Part shown: piece by piece, positions 1 to 12,555 of the stretch
Layout: every line of letters begins with the position of its first letter
How positions within the stretch are numbered: position 1 is the stretch's first letter
Source of the DNA: Exophiala sp. HKRS030
Taxonomy: Eukaryota > Ascomycota > Eurotiomycetes > Chaetothyriales > Herpotrichiellaceae
Direction of reading: 5' to 3'
Length of the DNA stretch: 64,000 nucleotides
Assembly: GCA_023897205.1 (NCBI GenBank)
Contig: JAHWDD010000005.1
Span: 3,534,001-3,598,000 of the forward strand
Notes under the pieces: model-generated
What the model was told of the DNA's origin: nothing
Database searches by the model: none
The model's input: the letters and a program-made list of their open reading frames with translations, nothing else
Program-made: the position numbers and the translations under genes

Positions 1-256
1 TTGATCGACTTCCTAATCTGTCCGCATCAGCCAAAGCCAAGATGAAACCTCGGGAGAGGCGTGCCATGCCACTGGCACACAATTTCTTACTTTCGATGAC
101 ACACCCGATCTTGGCTTTGAACTCCGCCCATCAGCATCCATATTGTTTTCGTGGCTCACAGACCAAATACTGTCTTTGAATTCTTTGTGAAGCTTCTCGA
201 CTTCCTTTTCCATAACCCCTCTCACACCATCAATATCCCCAGACTATTTTCCCATC

Positions 257-2186
257 ATGAATTGTCCATCGCGTGTTGACGAAAACCTCTTCCACCCTGA
301 TTGGAATCAGAATCCCCCTTTCTTGGCCTCGGACCTGACGACACGTCAAGATCTTGGCGGAATTGCCAACTCAAGGGAGCACAAATATGATGACCTGGGT
401 CCTGGAAATGCTTCAATTGATGGTGCTGCCGAAGCCTATCTCTCCCAAGTCAGCTATCAGTTCAGGGAGAAGCAGTCTCCGGCTTCGTTAGGGCGTGACG
501 GTTTGCTATTACCATTGAAAGATGATCTTAAATCTTTCACTGGGCAGCTTACCTCACGCCTCAACCATACAATCTCAACATTCTACGACTATCACCAAAG
601 GAATTCTTCCGCTGCATGGCCTGTCGTGTCAGGCTTCCTTTTCACCCTTACGAATGCAGCCCTACTGTTGGCACATTATGGGCTTTCGAACAGGACAGTA
701 CGACATAATAACCTCGAACCTGTTTCGTTCCCGCCAAACCCTAATGGCCTTCTCGAAGCACACAGCGTAGTTAAACGGGACACATGCCTGGATAATCATG
801 CCAACCAAGAGTACGATCTTCCGCTTCACGTCGGAGCGGTCTTCATCATTCTCTTCGTCTCTGGGACTGCCTGTGCATTTCCCCTTGTGGTCTTGAAAGT
901 CCCACGTCTTCGAATCCCTTCGACATTTCTCTTTGCAGCAAGGCATTTCGGAACCGGTGTGCTGATCGCCACCGCATTCGTGCATCTTCTTCCTACCGCG
1001 TTCGGCATGCTAGGTGATCCCTGTCTCAGCAACTTCTGGACGTCTGATTACCCAGCCATGCCAGGTGCCATTGTCTTAGCCGCCGTGTTTTTCGTTACCA
1101 TTATCGAAATGGTCTTTACACCAGTACGATCGTGCTATCCATCAACTCCACCCGTTGCATCAAATGTAGGAGAAGCTCCTACGAATGACCAGTCCACTGC
1201 GGCTCCAATACCTGAGGCCACATCATTTTCACCTCTCAGTCGATCTACAACCAATAAAGATAATGAAGTACCGATGCGCAATCTCGGTCTCCTCAAAGGC
1301 CGTTCCTCCAGCGTTGGTCAAAGGGTATCACGCCTCGCCGAAAATCGAGAAATTACAGAAATCCGGCAACCTGAGGCACTATCTCAACAATATGCCGTAA
1401 AGGATCAGTCCGATCCTAAGCAAGAAGATTTCTCCCGGCACCTAGAACCTCAACACAGTTCTAACAGCTTTGAGATCGAACTCACCCCTGAGCAGAAACA
1501 CAAAAAGGCAATCATGCAGTGTGCTCTGCTTGAATTGGGAATCCTTTTCCACAGCGTCTTCATCGGCATGGCACTGAGCGTCTCATCCGGCAACGATTTT
1601 GTCGTTCTTCTTATTGCCATCGTCTTCCATCGTAAGTTTTGATATGCCTCCCGACAAGCTACTTCGGCCTTTCGACTTTCAAATTCCTGAGAACCGAAGG
1701 TATTCTACCTGTACCAGTTCAGCTTAGCTAACCTCACACACGTTGCGACAGAAACATTCGAAGGCCTAGCACTCGGCTCGCGCATCGCAGACATCAAATG
1801 GCACGACCGTGCCGTGCAGCCGTGGTTGATGGCTCTAGCTTATGGATGCACGTAAGTATTGAAGCCTTCAATTTCCTCCCTCCATCACCCTTTGGACCGG
1901 CGAAGACTAACACGTACGCAACGCCAGAACACCAATTGGCCAAGCTCTCGGCCTAGGTCTACACACTTTGTATAATCCAGGCTCGGAACTCGGCCTTTTG
2001 CTCGTCGGGATCATGAACGCCATTTCGTCCGGCCTGCTGGTCTATGCTTCCTTGGTAGAACTGCTCTCTGAAGATTTCCTGAGCGATGAGAGCTGGCGCG
2101 TACTCAGGGGAAAGCGCAGGATTTACGCATGTCTCTTGGTGTTTCTCGGTGCGTTTGGCATGAGTTTGATCGGTGCCTGGGCCTGA
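257..2186 (+). CDS. ZIP-family zinc/iron plasma-membrane transporter
   Basis: Three exons (257-1631, 1752-1851, 1928-2186) join in frame to 577 aa. The donors are GTAAG and the acceptors ACAG and CCAG. The protein imports divalent metal, most likely zinc, across a membrane (ZIP/ZRT-IRT family). The N-terminal third is a long hydrophilic extension with one membrane segment. The core follows with HFGTGVLIATAFVHLLP, HSVFIGMALS and, created exactly by the first splice, FHQTFEGLALGSR. These carry the histidine/glutamate metal ligands of helices IV and V. Between helices III and IV lies a cytosolic loop of about 120 residues rich in Ser/Pro/Glu. The C-terminus ends in two hydrophobic helices. The extended N-terminus and long loop fit fungal Zrt2/Zrt3-like members, but the subfamily is not certain. 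Confidence 0.93.
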
Positions 2187-3413
2187 GGTTTGGGTTGGGA
2201 TCTGGGTGCAAGAGGGAGACAGTGGAAACGCCGCCACTGGCAGTCGGCTGCCGTCTGGATTTGTACAGATAATTGTCCATTGTCCACGGTTCGCCGAATG
2301 TATTCCTTTGTGGTTTGTCAGTATGGATAGCCATTCTACGTCCCAGTATACCGTCCTACTGAACTTCGAAAGTCAGGGGTTGGGGAACGCAGACACGTGT
2401 AGATTGATGCTACTATACCGATGTGGGAGGAAGAACGAGAGAGAGAGAGAGGAGGACATTATATGTGTTGGCAGAAAATTGACTTTTGTTCGGCCGTACC
2501 TTGTTACATGAAACGGACCTCGGGTCCATTGGAGACATACATAAAGTGTATAGATAGTATATAAAAACAGAGCAAGTGTGCAGACACTCCGTATTAGAAA
2601 TCTCAGGACAAGATACAATGACGTGATCACATGAATCTTGGGCATCTTTGGACCGGAGACTGGACACTCCTCAAGGTGGTTTCGTTCTTCCCGCGCACTC
2701 TTTAGCCGACTTGTCAAATCCGAATTCAAATCCAAAATATGAAATACAACAAGAACTCATAAATATTCACGGGGCATTAAGACCCGGCGGTCCAACTTAG
2801 GTCGTCGACCGTAGTGCTTTTCGTAGCAACTTCTTAGAATGCTCAGCGTATCGCCGTGGCAATCTTCTTATGCCATGAGAATTGAACTGGCATTTATCTG
2901 AAGTTGGGTGCGAACTGATTCCCAGCTTGGTGGTGTCAACTTGTCAAGTAGGAAGGAGTATCTTAATGCAGGAATGAGACCTCTTTTTGTTATGGACAAG
3001 TTAATGCCTTTGTCGGTCGAGTTTTAATTTGGTCCTTTCAGCAGTCAAAGGTCAAACTTTCTTGAGCTCTTAGAAGTGCAAGAATATACGTGTATGGTGG
3101 CAGGTGAGACACCTGCCACGCTCCAGAAAAGAAGATGGTGGTCGGTATTTACGCCTGTTAGTCGCACTGCATCGTAGTCGGTCATCGCTGTAGACCGGCA
3201 TCACGATCAGCTCAACAATTCCCATCGTTGACGATAAGGTCTAGATCCAGTACTTATCAATACCAGACATCGGGCAGTTTTGATAAGAAATCTCACACTA
3301 TTTCTGGCATGAAGTTGCTGGACTTGCTCTCAGGCGTCTGCTCAGTGTCATGGCACTCCAGATCAAGATGAATGATCTGCAAGTCATGCCTTACCTTGAT
3401 CCATCGGCGACAT
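2187..3413. other. Intergenic, convergent 3' flanks
   Basis: This lies between the convergent ends of the ZIP gene and the minus-strand gene that follows. It holds a GA-repeat tract near 2437-2453 and AT-rich 3'-UTR-like sequence. No coding region is supported; the open frames here lack introns, family signatures or good starts. Confidence 0.6.
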
Positions 3414-5476
3414 TCAACATGAAGAATCCATCAAGGTTTGAACTTGACAATCCGTACACCAATACGAGTCGCCGAACGGGACAAGTTCTGTCGTCCAACA
3501 CGATTGACATCGCGGGATTCCGCTAGAAGAATATCCCGAGTCTTCAGAGGACGAAATGGTTATTTGCATCGCCTCGCCATTGAAGTGCTCCGGGTGCACA
3601 GTGCCTGCTGAGTGGTTCGTCATCTTGTCGCTCCACCCAGCATCGGGAAACTGCTCTGGACTTGTTGGAGTCAAAATCCGGTCAGTACTGCGATTTACGC
3701 CCCAATTATGCGTGCTTGAAATGGAAAGATCGTTGTTGGAAGCCGCGTGTAAGGTGTAATCACTGTATGGCGCCCGCGCCATCGGAGTAGAAAGAGGCTG
3801 GCCAATTACCTGATGTGGCACAGATTGTGGGGATGGGACATTAATTAGGGGCTGGCTTGAGCCGCCAGAGTTTGAAGATCCGTAGGAAGGCATGGGATCT
3901 GTGTGCTGATCTATGCTGTGGAAAGACAGAGACGTGTTTCTGAGACTAACTCTTTCTTGGTGCTGAGCATGCCTGCTGTGCAAGTCGATTGGCTGGAATT
4001 GGGAAAGGAATGGGGCAAACCCGATTCTCTCCAACAAGCATTGGTACTTTTCCCGGGCTCTCCTGATACTCTCCTCGAACTCTTGATGAAATGATTCTCT
4101 CAATTGCTCTGGGGATACCTGCTGCTGTGGATGGCCGCTTTGTATTTTTTGATGCATATACTCAAGCGTCTCCTCTACCCCCAGGAAATGAGTGGTAGGG
4201 GCCCAGACTAGGGGGACGAAAGATGAGCAGAGTGGGTGAATGCGTGAGTTTGGGGTTCACTTACTTGGACTGGGCACATCTTCTAAATTCTTAATATTGA
4301 ATATCGCCTGGTAAAGAGCCTTCCACCTGACCCTGGGGTCGCTACACCTTGCGACGCTGCCCATGCGTCCGCGCACCACTTCAGTCAGAAAAGTCTTGTG
4401 ATGGACCGGTACGTGGTGCTGGTGCTTGTCAGCTTCCCGGTCATACATTGCTGTCATCACACTTACCCTGTACACTGAATCGCTCTTTTCGTATTTCGCG
4501 TTATGGCATGACGCAAACCTTATCGGATCGTATTTGTAGAAGGGGCAAGCAAATGAAGGTGTCGAGCCTTGGGCTCGACGTTCTGGATCCACTTCCTCCC
4601 TCGTAGCGCTTCTATGACCTCCAGAGGGTTGTTGCGATTCAGCAATCTCAATGGTCTGTGGAAAAGAGTGGTGGGAGGGAGCGCGCGCTTTCGCGCGTAT
4701 GGTCCGAGAGCGTCTTGAGCTGGAGGCTTTTATTGGTCTGGTGGAGGGGTTGCAGACTGCCTCTTCAGGAGCTCTGGGGCCTTTAAAGGCTGCGTCCTGT
4801 GCTTGATGGCCTGAATAAGCGATCCAAGACGACTGAACTCGTTCTCGACGCTTGATCCACTTGCTAAGGTGGTCGCTCGGTGGGATTCTTTTGGGCGCAT
4901 GCATAGTGCTCCTGAATCATAGAGGCCATGATTGGTGCAGAGTTTGTGGGTCGAACTGATGGGTATCGAAATGGCTTTCGTGCCGTCGTGACAATCCACT
5001 GGCGCCGCGGCATATGAGTCAAGAAATTGGGCACCAACTAGAACACCGCCTTTGTATTTGAAAGGGAATTCGGTGGGCCAGCAATCTTCAAGTTGTAGTA
5101 TCGACGGCTTCATGTCATGCTCGCTAACGATGTCCAATATCTCGTCTTGACGAAGACCGGTTGGCATATGAACGTAGGTTCCTAGTATACCTCTTTTAAC
5201 AAAGTCAATGTCGATGTGTCCCAGTAGATTTATAGTGCGGGTTGACTTTAGTCGGGTCCTGGGGGTATATGGTCTCTGACCGGCCTGATTCTGTCCTGGA
5301 GCCTCATCCTTGAGGCTCTTCGGGTTTGGAGGCTGATCCCACTGTGGTGGCTCAGGATTGGCCTTTGTTGTATGAGATTGACTATTGCGTGGAATTGGGT
5401 CATGTTCATCGGATGAGTCCCAGTCAGATCTGTCGTTACTTTCAAGCGAAGAGACTGAAGAAGCTTTTTGTTTCAT
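3414..5476 (-). CDS. Hypothetical fungal protein with C2H2-like zinc motif and C-terminal CxxC pair (one-base frame break)
   Basis: Minus-strand gene with exons 5476-4467, 4418-4265 and 4174-3414. The 48-bp intron 4466-4419 has GTAAGT, CTGAC and CAG; the 90-bp intron 4264-4175 has GTAAGT and TAG. The first exon changes frame near 4776-4779, where one extra base in the GGGG run (CCCC on the coding strand) would restore a single frame. The total is then 641 codons. The N-terminal half is polar. Near residue 310 comes FACPFYKYDP with a following Cys and, after splicing, HHVPVHH, a pattern seen in fungal proteins with a degenerate C2H2 finger. A Gln/Ser-rich region follows. The tail has CxSC and CxDC about 16 residues apart, a possible zinc ribbon. 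The function is unknown; nuclear or nucleic-acid binding is only inferred. A weak 5'-UTR intron (5533-5482) is possible. Confidence 0.6.
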
Positions 5477-6303
5477 GGTCACTAGTTAGAGTTGCCTTGT
5501 CAGCTGTAAGGCCATGCAAAAATGCGAACATACGTTCCGCATGAGGCCGATGAGGGCATTTTGAGCACAGTCATCCTCCAGGTTGGAGAAAGAGATAGGG
5601 TCTCAAAGATCGCGGTGTTGCGAGAAAGATGGAAAGACCTGGACTGGAGAGGTGGTGAGGGATCGGTGGAATGGCCGCGATTGGCTGGTGCACAATCTGA
5701 ACTCGCGAAGTCGCGATCAAGTCGCCACTTCTGCTCGCGGTGTCGCTGCCAAGATTTGCCCACAGCTGATTTTGTCTGACGAAAATCTACGTACCTATGA
5801 GTCACGTGCATGATTCAGGTCGGTGAAGCTCTGCACTGTTTCGTCCGCCTTTGCTCTCCCAATAATGAAAAAGTGGGAATAACTCGATCGTCAGACACAA
5901 ATCCCCTCCCGGCCCCACGAACACTCGCCCTTCCCCAAACGATGTCGGGCATGATTGGTCGAGCTGAGTGAGGCAACCAAGGAAACAAGGCACCAAGGTT
6001 AAATCCGCCAGGCATCTACCATAATCGCGTCACAACTGAGGTCTACAGTAATGAGGCTCAAAAAGTCCATCTTCGCTGGCAAGCATCGCTCAGTCTCAAT
6101 CGGAGTCTATTAGGACCAATCATGTAAAATTAAAATGCCCCTACCCACAGCCCAACTGAAACTCCGATTAAGCTTGGTCAAATCAGATCACAAACCAAAA
6201 CACAGAGGCAATCCCTTGGTCTATTTGTCATGTCTTGAAATCGTCGTCGTCAATGTCATCATCGCTTTGGTAGTTGTAACAATCCCCCCAAGATCCTTGT
6301 AGC
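5477..6303. other. Intergenic, upstream region and possible 5'-UTR intron
   Basis: This is upstream of the C2H2-like gene and downstream of the DUF1275 gene. GTATGT at 5533 and CTAG at 5482-5485 (minus strand), with CTGAC between, could be a 52-bp leader intron. No start codon in a matching frame was found upstream, so it is left non-coding. Confidence 0.4.
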
Positions 6304-7466
6304 TTAGGCCGATTCAGCTGAGTCCTCGCTGCCCGACTCCTCCTTCTCCTGTCGCCAGAACAAAAAGCCCAATGTCACAAGAAGTTTCAATCCAGCAGCG
6401 AGCCACAAAGCCCCCGCCATACCCACGACAGACTTGTACATCTCCCCACCAATGATACCCCCAAGAATAGGGCAATGATGGCTCCAAATCTGGTCAGCTG
6501 TCTCTTTTGTGGCCCCCAGAAGAAATCCCAGACATCTATTTTGGTCTGCCACGAATTCTTAATCGAGTACAGATCGGCAGTGAAATCGTGGTACAGTGTG
6601 CTGAGAACGATGGTGGGCAAGTCCAAGAGTGAAAGAAGTCGGGACAGTGTGACCTGTCCTGCAGCTTGGAAAGACAATATAGCAATCGGACAGAGATCAA
6701 GGAAGTTGGTCATTCGAGGTTGAATCGCCCCATTGCCTGATGAGAACTCGCCAGCGATGAACGGTTTGTTCGACACCAAGTTCGTGGACACTATCGCAGC
6801 AGGGATGATGATGAAGACCGTCTGTATTGAGAAGGAAAGAACGAAGATCAGGCGACGGCGCGAGGATGGCTGGAGGTGCAAACCACTTGGCCAACGATGC
6901 AACGCACTGAAGAAGAGCGTGCCCAGACAGAATGAGGCGATCGAGGTGAGAGATTTATAGTATTGTTGGTGATGACTTGCTGCAGGTTGTCCCCAAGACC
7001 AAGGGCTGCGAAGACTGTGTTGCCTATATTTTGATGGTCAGATAATCCCAAAATTTCCCTTCACGGGAGCAAGCCTTACCGGTCTGCATTTGGACGAAAC
7101 AATTCCACGAGTTGAAGGCAACACTGTCAATGAGTCCAGAGACAAAGAAGCAGACGATCACGACGAGACTCACTAGAATTCGTGTCAGTCTTATCACCAA
7201 ACACAAAAAAGGATTTAATTCAGTTGCTTACTGTAGGCAGTGGTGAGTTCCTGGAAGAAGTATCGCTTTGTGGACTTGGCATTTCGCTCCAAGGCCTCGA
7301 CTGGCTTCATGATGGCGTTTTTCTTCTCCCTTTCGACGCTCGCGTTTCTGCTATTGTCGCCTGAGGCCTGAGGCGAAGGCGATGTGGAGTTTGTGAGGGT
7401 GCGAGATGATCCAATACGGCGGAGAGAACTCTCGCCTTTCTCTGCTGAAGATAAGGCGTCGGACAT
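6304..7466 (-). CDS. DUF1275 (YoaK-like) membrane protein, interrupted by two one-base frame breaks
   Basis: Exons 7466-7232, 7172-7080 and 7023-6304, with canonical introns. A polar 50-residue N-terminus leads to KRYFF and a membrane segment. The first conserved motif, SGLIDSVAFNSW, and QTGNTVFAALGLG are split by intron 2. Further motifs are SLTSIASFCLG, FQAAGQ, the LPTIVLSTL segment, and GGEMYKSVVGMAGALWLAAGLKL at the end. These match the fungal DUF1275 family, multi-pass proteins of unknown transport role. The reading frame slips twice, at the C run 6991-6994 and at the C run 6458-6462 (plus-strand coordinates). Each slip is corrected by one extra base, giving 1050 nt and 349 aa. The conserved motifs are intact on both sides, so I treat it as a real gene with probable sequence errors; a young pseudogene is the alternative. 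Confidence 0.8.
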
Positions 7467-10041
7467 ATTGCAGGCAAATGGTAGGAGACAGCGGAAGGTG
7501 CGACCGACAAGATCGGGAACAAAGGCAGGTACGACTCAGAAGGCTGAGGATCAGGGAAAGTGCGAGTCAAGACACTGACGCCCAAGGAAAGTGCGACTCA
7601 GAACGACGGGCAGGAGCTGCTCAGGTTTCACAAAACTCAACACCAGACGAGTCCAAGGAGATTGAGTAACGCAGTCAACAGAAGTCATGGTCAAACGACC
7701 TTCATATACAAGGCACAGTCATGCCATATCACAACTCAACAGCCCTTCTCGGAGCGCAAATCTCAAGGATCTGCCAAGCAGCTTGATATTTGGGCAACAT
7801 CCCACGCCGCAGCAAGAACTCTACCCATTGGATGATCGTCGCAGATGATTGCCGCTGCACAGGACTCGAATCTGTGCTCAAAGAGCTAAGCAGGCGTGGC
7901 AGGACACATGCCTGGGTAGAAGTGGAAGCTCTGCGTACGTCGCCGGCCAGTGGTGGCACACTGAACAAGAGTGGAAATCATCACGATTGGGACTTGCGAG
8001 GCTCGGACGTGCAATAACGATCCAAGCACAAGATCCACAAGCGAGCTAATCAGGATCCCTGACGAGGATGGCTGCATCAAGCATTACAGTTTCCGATTCT
8101 TGTTCCCAGATTCGAAATGTGGACACACCCCTTTGGGTGCTCATCGTGATCAAACAGGAAATCTGGTCTATATGATGCAGGGATGACCCGTCGTGATGGT
8201 CACTAAGCCCCAGATCTCAAGCTTGGTGACGCCTCTGACGAAGCTGTGCGTGAACTGTAAAAGGCATAAAGGTGAATCGGCATACAAAGTCACCAAAAAG
8301 TCAAGATAAGGACGAATGTGAGGATGAGTCGAAGAGGAACAGGAAGGCTTCGTCTGGACGTGCCGTCGGGTGGTTATCGCTGCCAAGGCTCGGCAATGTC
8401 CACCTCCGTGCTTCTTTCTGTGGAACTTCTCCGCCGCTTCTCTAATCCCTGCGTAACTCGGGCTCAATCGAGCATCATCTCAGAGCTTATGTCGAAAGAC
8501 GGAATCGCAATGAAACCATCGGAGCCTTTGTGATGCTTCCGCCAAGCACGAGGCTGTGTCACTGGACTTGACGTAGCGCCAATCTCAACAAACGCACAAG
8601 CAGATTTGATAGGATTGCGGAAGACACAGGTACCAATTTGAAATCTTGTGCAGGCACATCCGATGAAGAATACGCCATAGGGCCCCAGCAAGAAGCATCC
8701 GAATAGGAACTAGGGACACTATGAGACAGCCATCCTCAAGGGGCTTCGACAGTTATTTCCGATGAACCAGCTTGCCTTCTCTCCAAGAGGGCGAGACCGT
8801 TCCCCGAGTCTTGGCCAAGCAGCTCATGGGCAAAATAAATGGGTAGACTCATTCAGCTCAGATCTAATCTTTGTGCGATATGGATACATAATACGTCCAC
8901 CGTGCAAGAATTCCATCATCCGAAGAGGGTGCCGGTTCTTCAGCCACAAACCCAAAGCCAAACAGACATCAATTGCAAATTGAGTGCAAATCCAGCGTCA
9001 AATGTCGATGATATCAGCACACCTACAAACTCTGCGTAGCCAAAAACCATCTGTACGGTCCTCCAGATTTCACGCATCATCTCATTCTTGGCAACAATAA
9101 GGGAGTGCCCAAGTCAAGACCACATGTAAATACGCGTCCAAAGTGCGCCAACACTGCTCAGGTACCCCCATAGGTGCCCATTGACATGAGCGACAAGTGA
9201 TGACGCCTCAACAATGGGCAAAGTCCGGAGCACTCAATACTTACTTACTCCTTAGAAACCCTTTTGGAGTTGGTGGCCTTTTCAGGACGCCCTTGATCGG
9301 CGGCGCCTAGAAGATTGCCGGCCTTGGCCCCCTCGAGAATAATTCCGTGCGGTATGTTTGAGTATGCAAGCCCGATTGCCGAACCCCTCTGCTACCAATC
9401 AACTATTGACGAAGGGTCTCTCAGGATTGGAAAATCCAATTCCTATGCCCGAAGGTGGATGTACCACATATTGTGAGCTACAAGTCCTTCGAGTCGCGTC
9501 TGGGTCCTTGAAATATCCTATCGTAGTGTAAGAATTGGCCATATGTCGGTGATTGTTTGTAACGAAGTCCGTTATGGCGGAGAGAATTGTCTTGTTGCTG
9601 GTAAAAGCTCGGAAAAATCAACGCTACCCGATTGAATGGGGCACAGTACTCGTCTCCTTTACGGGCTTCATTGTAAAGATATCCTCTACGGGTCAAATCG
9701 CAGAGGGGGCCAGAAACTCCAGGAATCCTGAGGAACCAGGCCGAGAGCGAGTTCACCATCACTACAATTACCAAGGTAATACGGTCTTCTTGTGGATTGC
9801 ACTATTGGAAGCACCACAGGAGCCAATATTGATGCCTTGTAGACATACGTAAGCACCGGTTGTTCGCATTTTCTCGTACCTATGTTCGGATCTGACTCGT
9901 GCGGAAGCGCCTATCGGGAAATTGTCATCAAGAAACGCTATTCATTGGTACCAGACCAGTATCGAATCGCTCGTCGCCAAGGATACCTGATTACACTATG
10001 TCGGAAGGAGATGGGGGAAACACTCTTTCACTTGACAGAGT
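7467..10041. other. Intergenic, no gene recognised
   Basis: About 2.6 kb between the start of the DUF1275 gene and the 3' end of phosphoglucomutase. Several open frames of 60-100 codons exist on both strands, but none shows a family motif, a consistent intron model or a signal peptide. The part next to 7466 should hold the DUF1275 promoter. Confidence 0.5.
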
Positions 10042-11757
10042 CTAGGTCTTGACATCAGGTTCTGTCCTACCAATGAACTTCTGAAGTTGCAGCAGCTCGA
10101 TAGCCAGATCCACAGAGCCCTTGAGGTACGTCTGTGTATCCTCGCCAAGCTTGCTCTTGTCCTCCTCCAATTTCTCCACGTACAGGCGAATCGTGGCGCC
10201 GCTGCTGCCTGTGCCGGAGAGACGGACGACGATTCTGGTCCCGTCGTCGAAGATGAAGTAGATACCCTGGTTCTTCGACACCGAGCCGTCGAGATCCGTG
10301 TATGAGAAGTCGTCGGCCTCCTTGATCTTGTGGCCGCTGACCTCTGAGCCGATTGTGTCTTTGGCAACGAGTTTCTCTTTGAGGTACTTGACCAGGTCGG
10401 CCGCGCCTTCGCTGCTGACGTCTTCGTAGTCGTAGCGTGTGAAGTAGACACGGCCGTATTCGTCCCAGAATTGCTTTTGGATTTCCGAGATGGATGGGAA
10501 TTTGCCAGTGTCTCTGCCAACGCCAGCGATGATGTTGAGCCATGCCGTTACAGCCCACAGACCATCCTTTTCTCGGATGTGGTTCGAGCCAGTACCGAAG
10601 GACTCCTCACCGCAAATGGACATCTTGTCGGTGTCGAACAGCGAGCAGAAGAACTTCCAACCGGTCGGGACGACGTAGATGGACAACCCTTGCTTCTTGG
10701 CTACCAAGTCGAGAGCTGCCGAAGTAGGGAAGGACCTGGCCAGGCCGTAGACGCCCTGTTTTTGGAAATAGGGAATATACTTCTTGGCGTAATGTGCTAT
10801 GATGGCGAGGGAATCACCCGGTGACACGAATGCGTTCTTGCCGTAGATCATGTTTCTGTCACCGTCACCGTCAGAAGCGGCTCCGAAGTGGATGCCCTCG
10901 CGGTCGACTCTCTCCACCAGGGAGTGTGCGTATGTGAGATTGGGATCTGGGTGACCGCCATTGAAGTCGGGGCTAGGTTCGACGTTTTGTACACTGTCTG
11001 TGCTAAGTCCGAGTTCGCCGAGGAATATAGCTTTGCCGTAGGGGCCTGTGACACCAGAGAGGCCATCGAAGAGGACCTTGAAGTCTGGTTGAGATTTGAA
11101 GAATGAACGGATCAGGTCGAAGTCAAAGATCTCTTTGAGATATGCCACGTGGTCGGCGACCGAGTCGATGATTTCAACTTCTAGATCTCCGTACGTCTGG
11201 GTTCCAATTTTGGTGATGTCAACTTCTGGGATGTCTGCGATCTTGTAGGATGTGAGGGTTTTGGACTTTTCGTAGATTTTGTTTGTCACCGACTCGGGGG
11301 CGGGGGCGCCGTTGGCAAGATTGTATTTGATGCCGAAATCAGCCTTGGGGCCTGGTAGAAAAGTCAGTCAGCACCCAAGGATACAGATGGATGGCTGAAA
11401 CATACCTCCGGGGTTGTGGCTGGCTGTTAGTAAGATACCACCTGTTGCTTTTCGAATGCGAATCACATGGCTGGCTGCTGGAGTGCTGAGAATGCCATTC
11501 TGGCCAATTATGAGCTTCTTCACGCCATAGGCGCTCCCAATCTTTGCAATAAGCTGGATGACTTCAGGGTTCCAGTATCTCCCGTCACCACCAACGACAA
11601 GAAAGGCCCCTTCGGCACCTTCTGGGATCGAGAGGAGGATCGAAGTGACGAAAGACTCGCTGTAGTGGGGTTGTTGGAAGACGGTGACCTTCTTGCGAAG
11701 ACCTGATGTGCCAGGCTTCTGGTCGGTGAAAGACTTGAATTGGATTTCTTGAACCAT
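10042..11757 (-). CDS. PGM2: Phosphoglucomutase
   Basis: This enzyme interconverts glucose-1-phosphate and glucose-6-phosphate in the cytosol, linking glycolysis, glycogen/trehalose and cell-wall UDP-glucose supply. Exons 11757-11406 and 11351-10042 are separated by a 54-bp intron (GTATGT...CCAG) that falls just after the active-site loop. The product is 553 aa, the usual length. Visible motifs are GTSGLRKK near the N-terminus, the catalytic phosphoserine loop TASHNPGG at about residues 110-117, the Mg-binding loop DGDGDRN, the sugar-binding loop GEESFGTGSNH and the phosphate-binding RLSGTGSSG near the C-terminus. The start MVQEIQFKSF matches the family N-terminus. Nothing is missing; the catalytic residues look normal. 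Confidence 0.97.
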
Positions 11758-12555
11758 GATGTCTGTGATGTGTGGGAGATTTTGTGAAGAGAAGAACGGA
11801 AGTTCAGGAGCTTTTTGAGGATGATCTGAGAAATAAAATTGAGAGATGGTGTAAGGTCGATTGAAGGACTTTGGGGAAAATACAAATGTCAGACAGGATG
11901 TGTGATTGGAAGTCTGGCGGAGATTGACTCGCGAAGAGAGGATATAATTTTCGTCTGACGTGGTCGACCCACAAAGTGTTTCTCCGAAAGACTGCGAGAC
12001 GTCATACGAAAGAACGAAGGAAACCCCGCGCCGAAGCTGTTGGTGCAATTTGGAGCTCCAGGATCACCGTCACCCACGGAGTACAGGCTAACAGTGGGCA
12101 CAGTGGGCCACTTGGGATTCTGGAGGCTCAGGGTTGGGGACAAATTCTGTTTGCCTCACGCCACATTCAACGTTCACCCCCACCATCTCACCATAATCAA
12201 TTGTCTGACACGGCATGTTCTTCTTCCAGCTGTCGGGTTGTTGCGTACATCTCCCCTCGAGATCCAGCCGATGTTGCAATGACGGTATTTCTAAAGAGAT
12301 ATAAATACTTATGTCTGACAGTTATTTATTCTAAAAAGGAATAGCGTGGTACTGCGCTAGGGGCCCAACCCATCGCGCCATTTTCAGGTATTCTGGGCTC
12401 AATGAGCCGACCATCAATCATTTCTCCAGTAAGTAAATCCCTACATTCCAGAACGGCACCTGGCGGGAATGTCATCCGTCCGCCGGGCGAGTTCCCGTCA
12501 AAGGACAGCCTTCGATGGAGCTGCCCAGTATCTGCTCCAGATATCCCCTTTAGCG
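11758..12555. other. Intergenic, phosphoglucomutase promoter and amidohydrolase 3' flank
   Basis: Upstream of phosphoglucomutase the minus-strand leader is pyrimidine-rich. Near 12326-12604 there is another minus-strand open frame overlapping the amidohydrolase end out of frame. It has no recognisable motif and is probably 3'-UTR. Confidence 0.45.
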
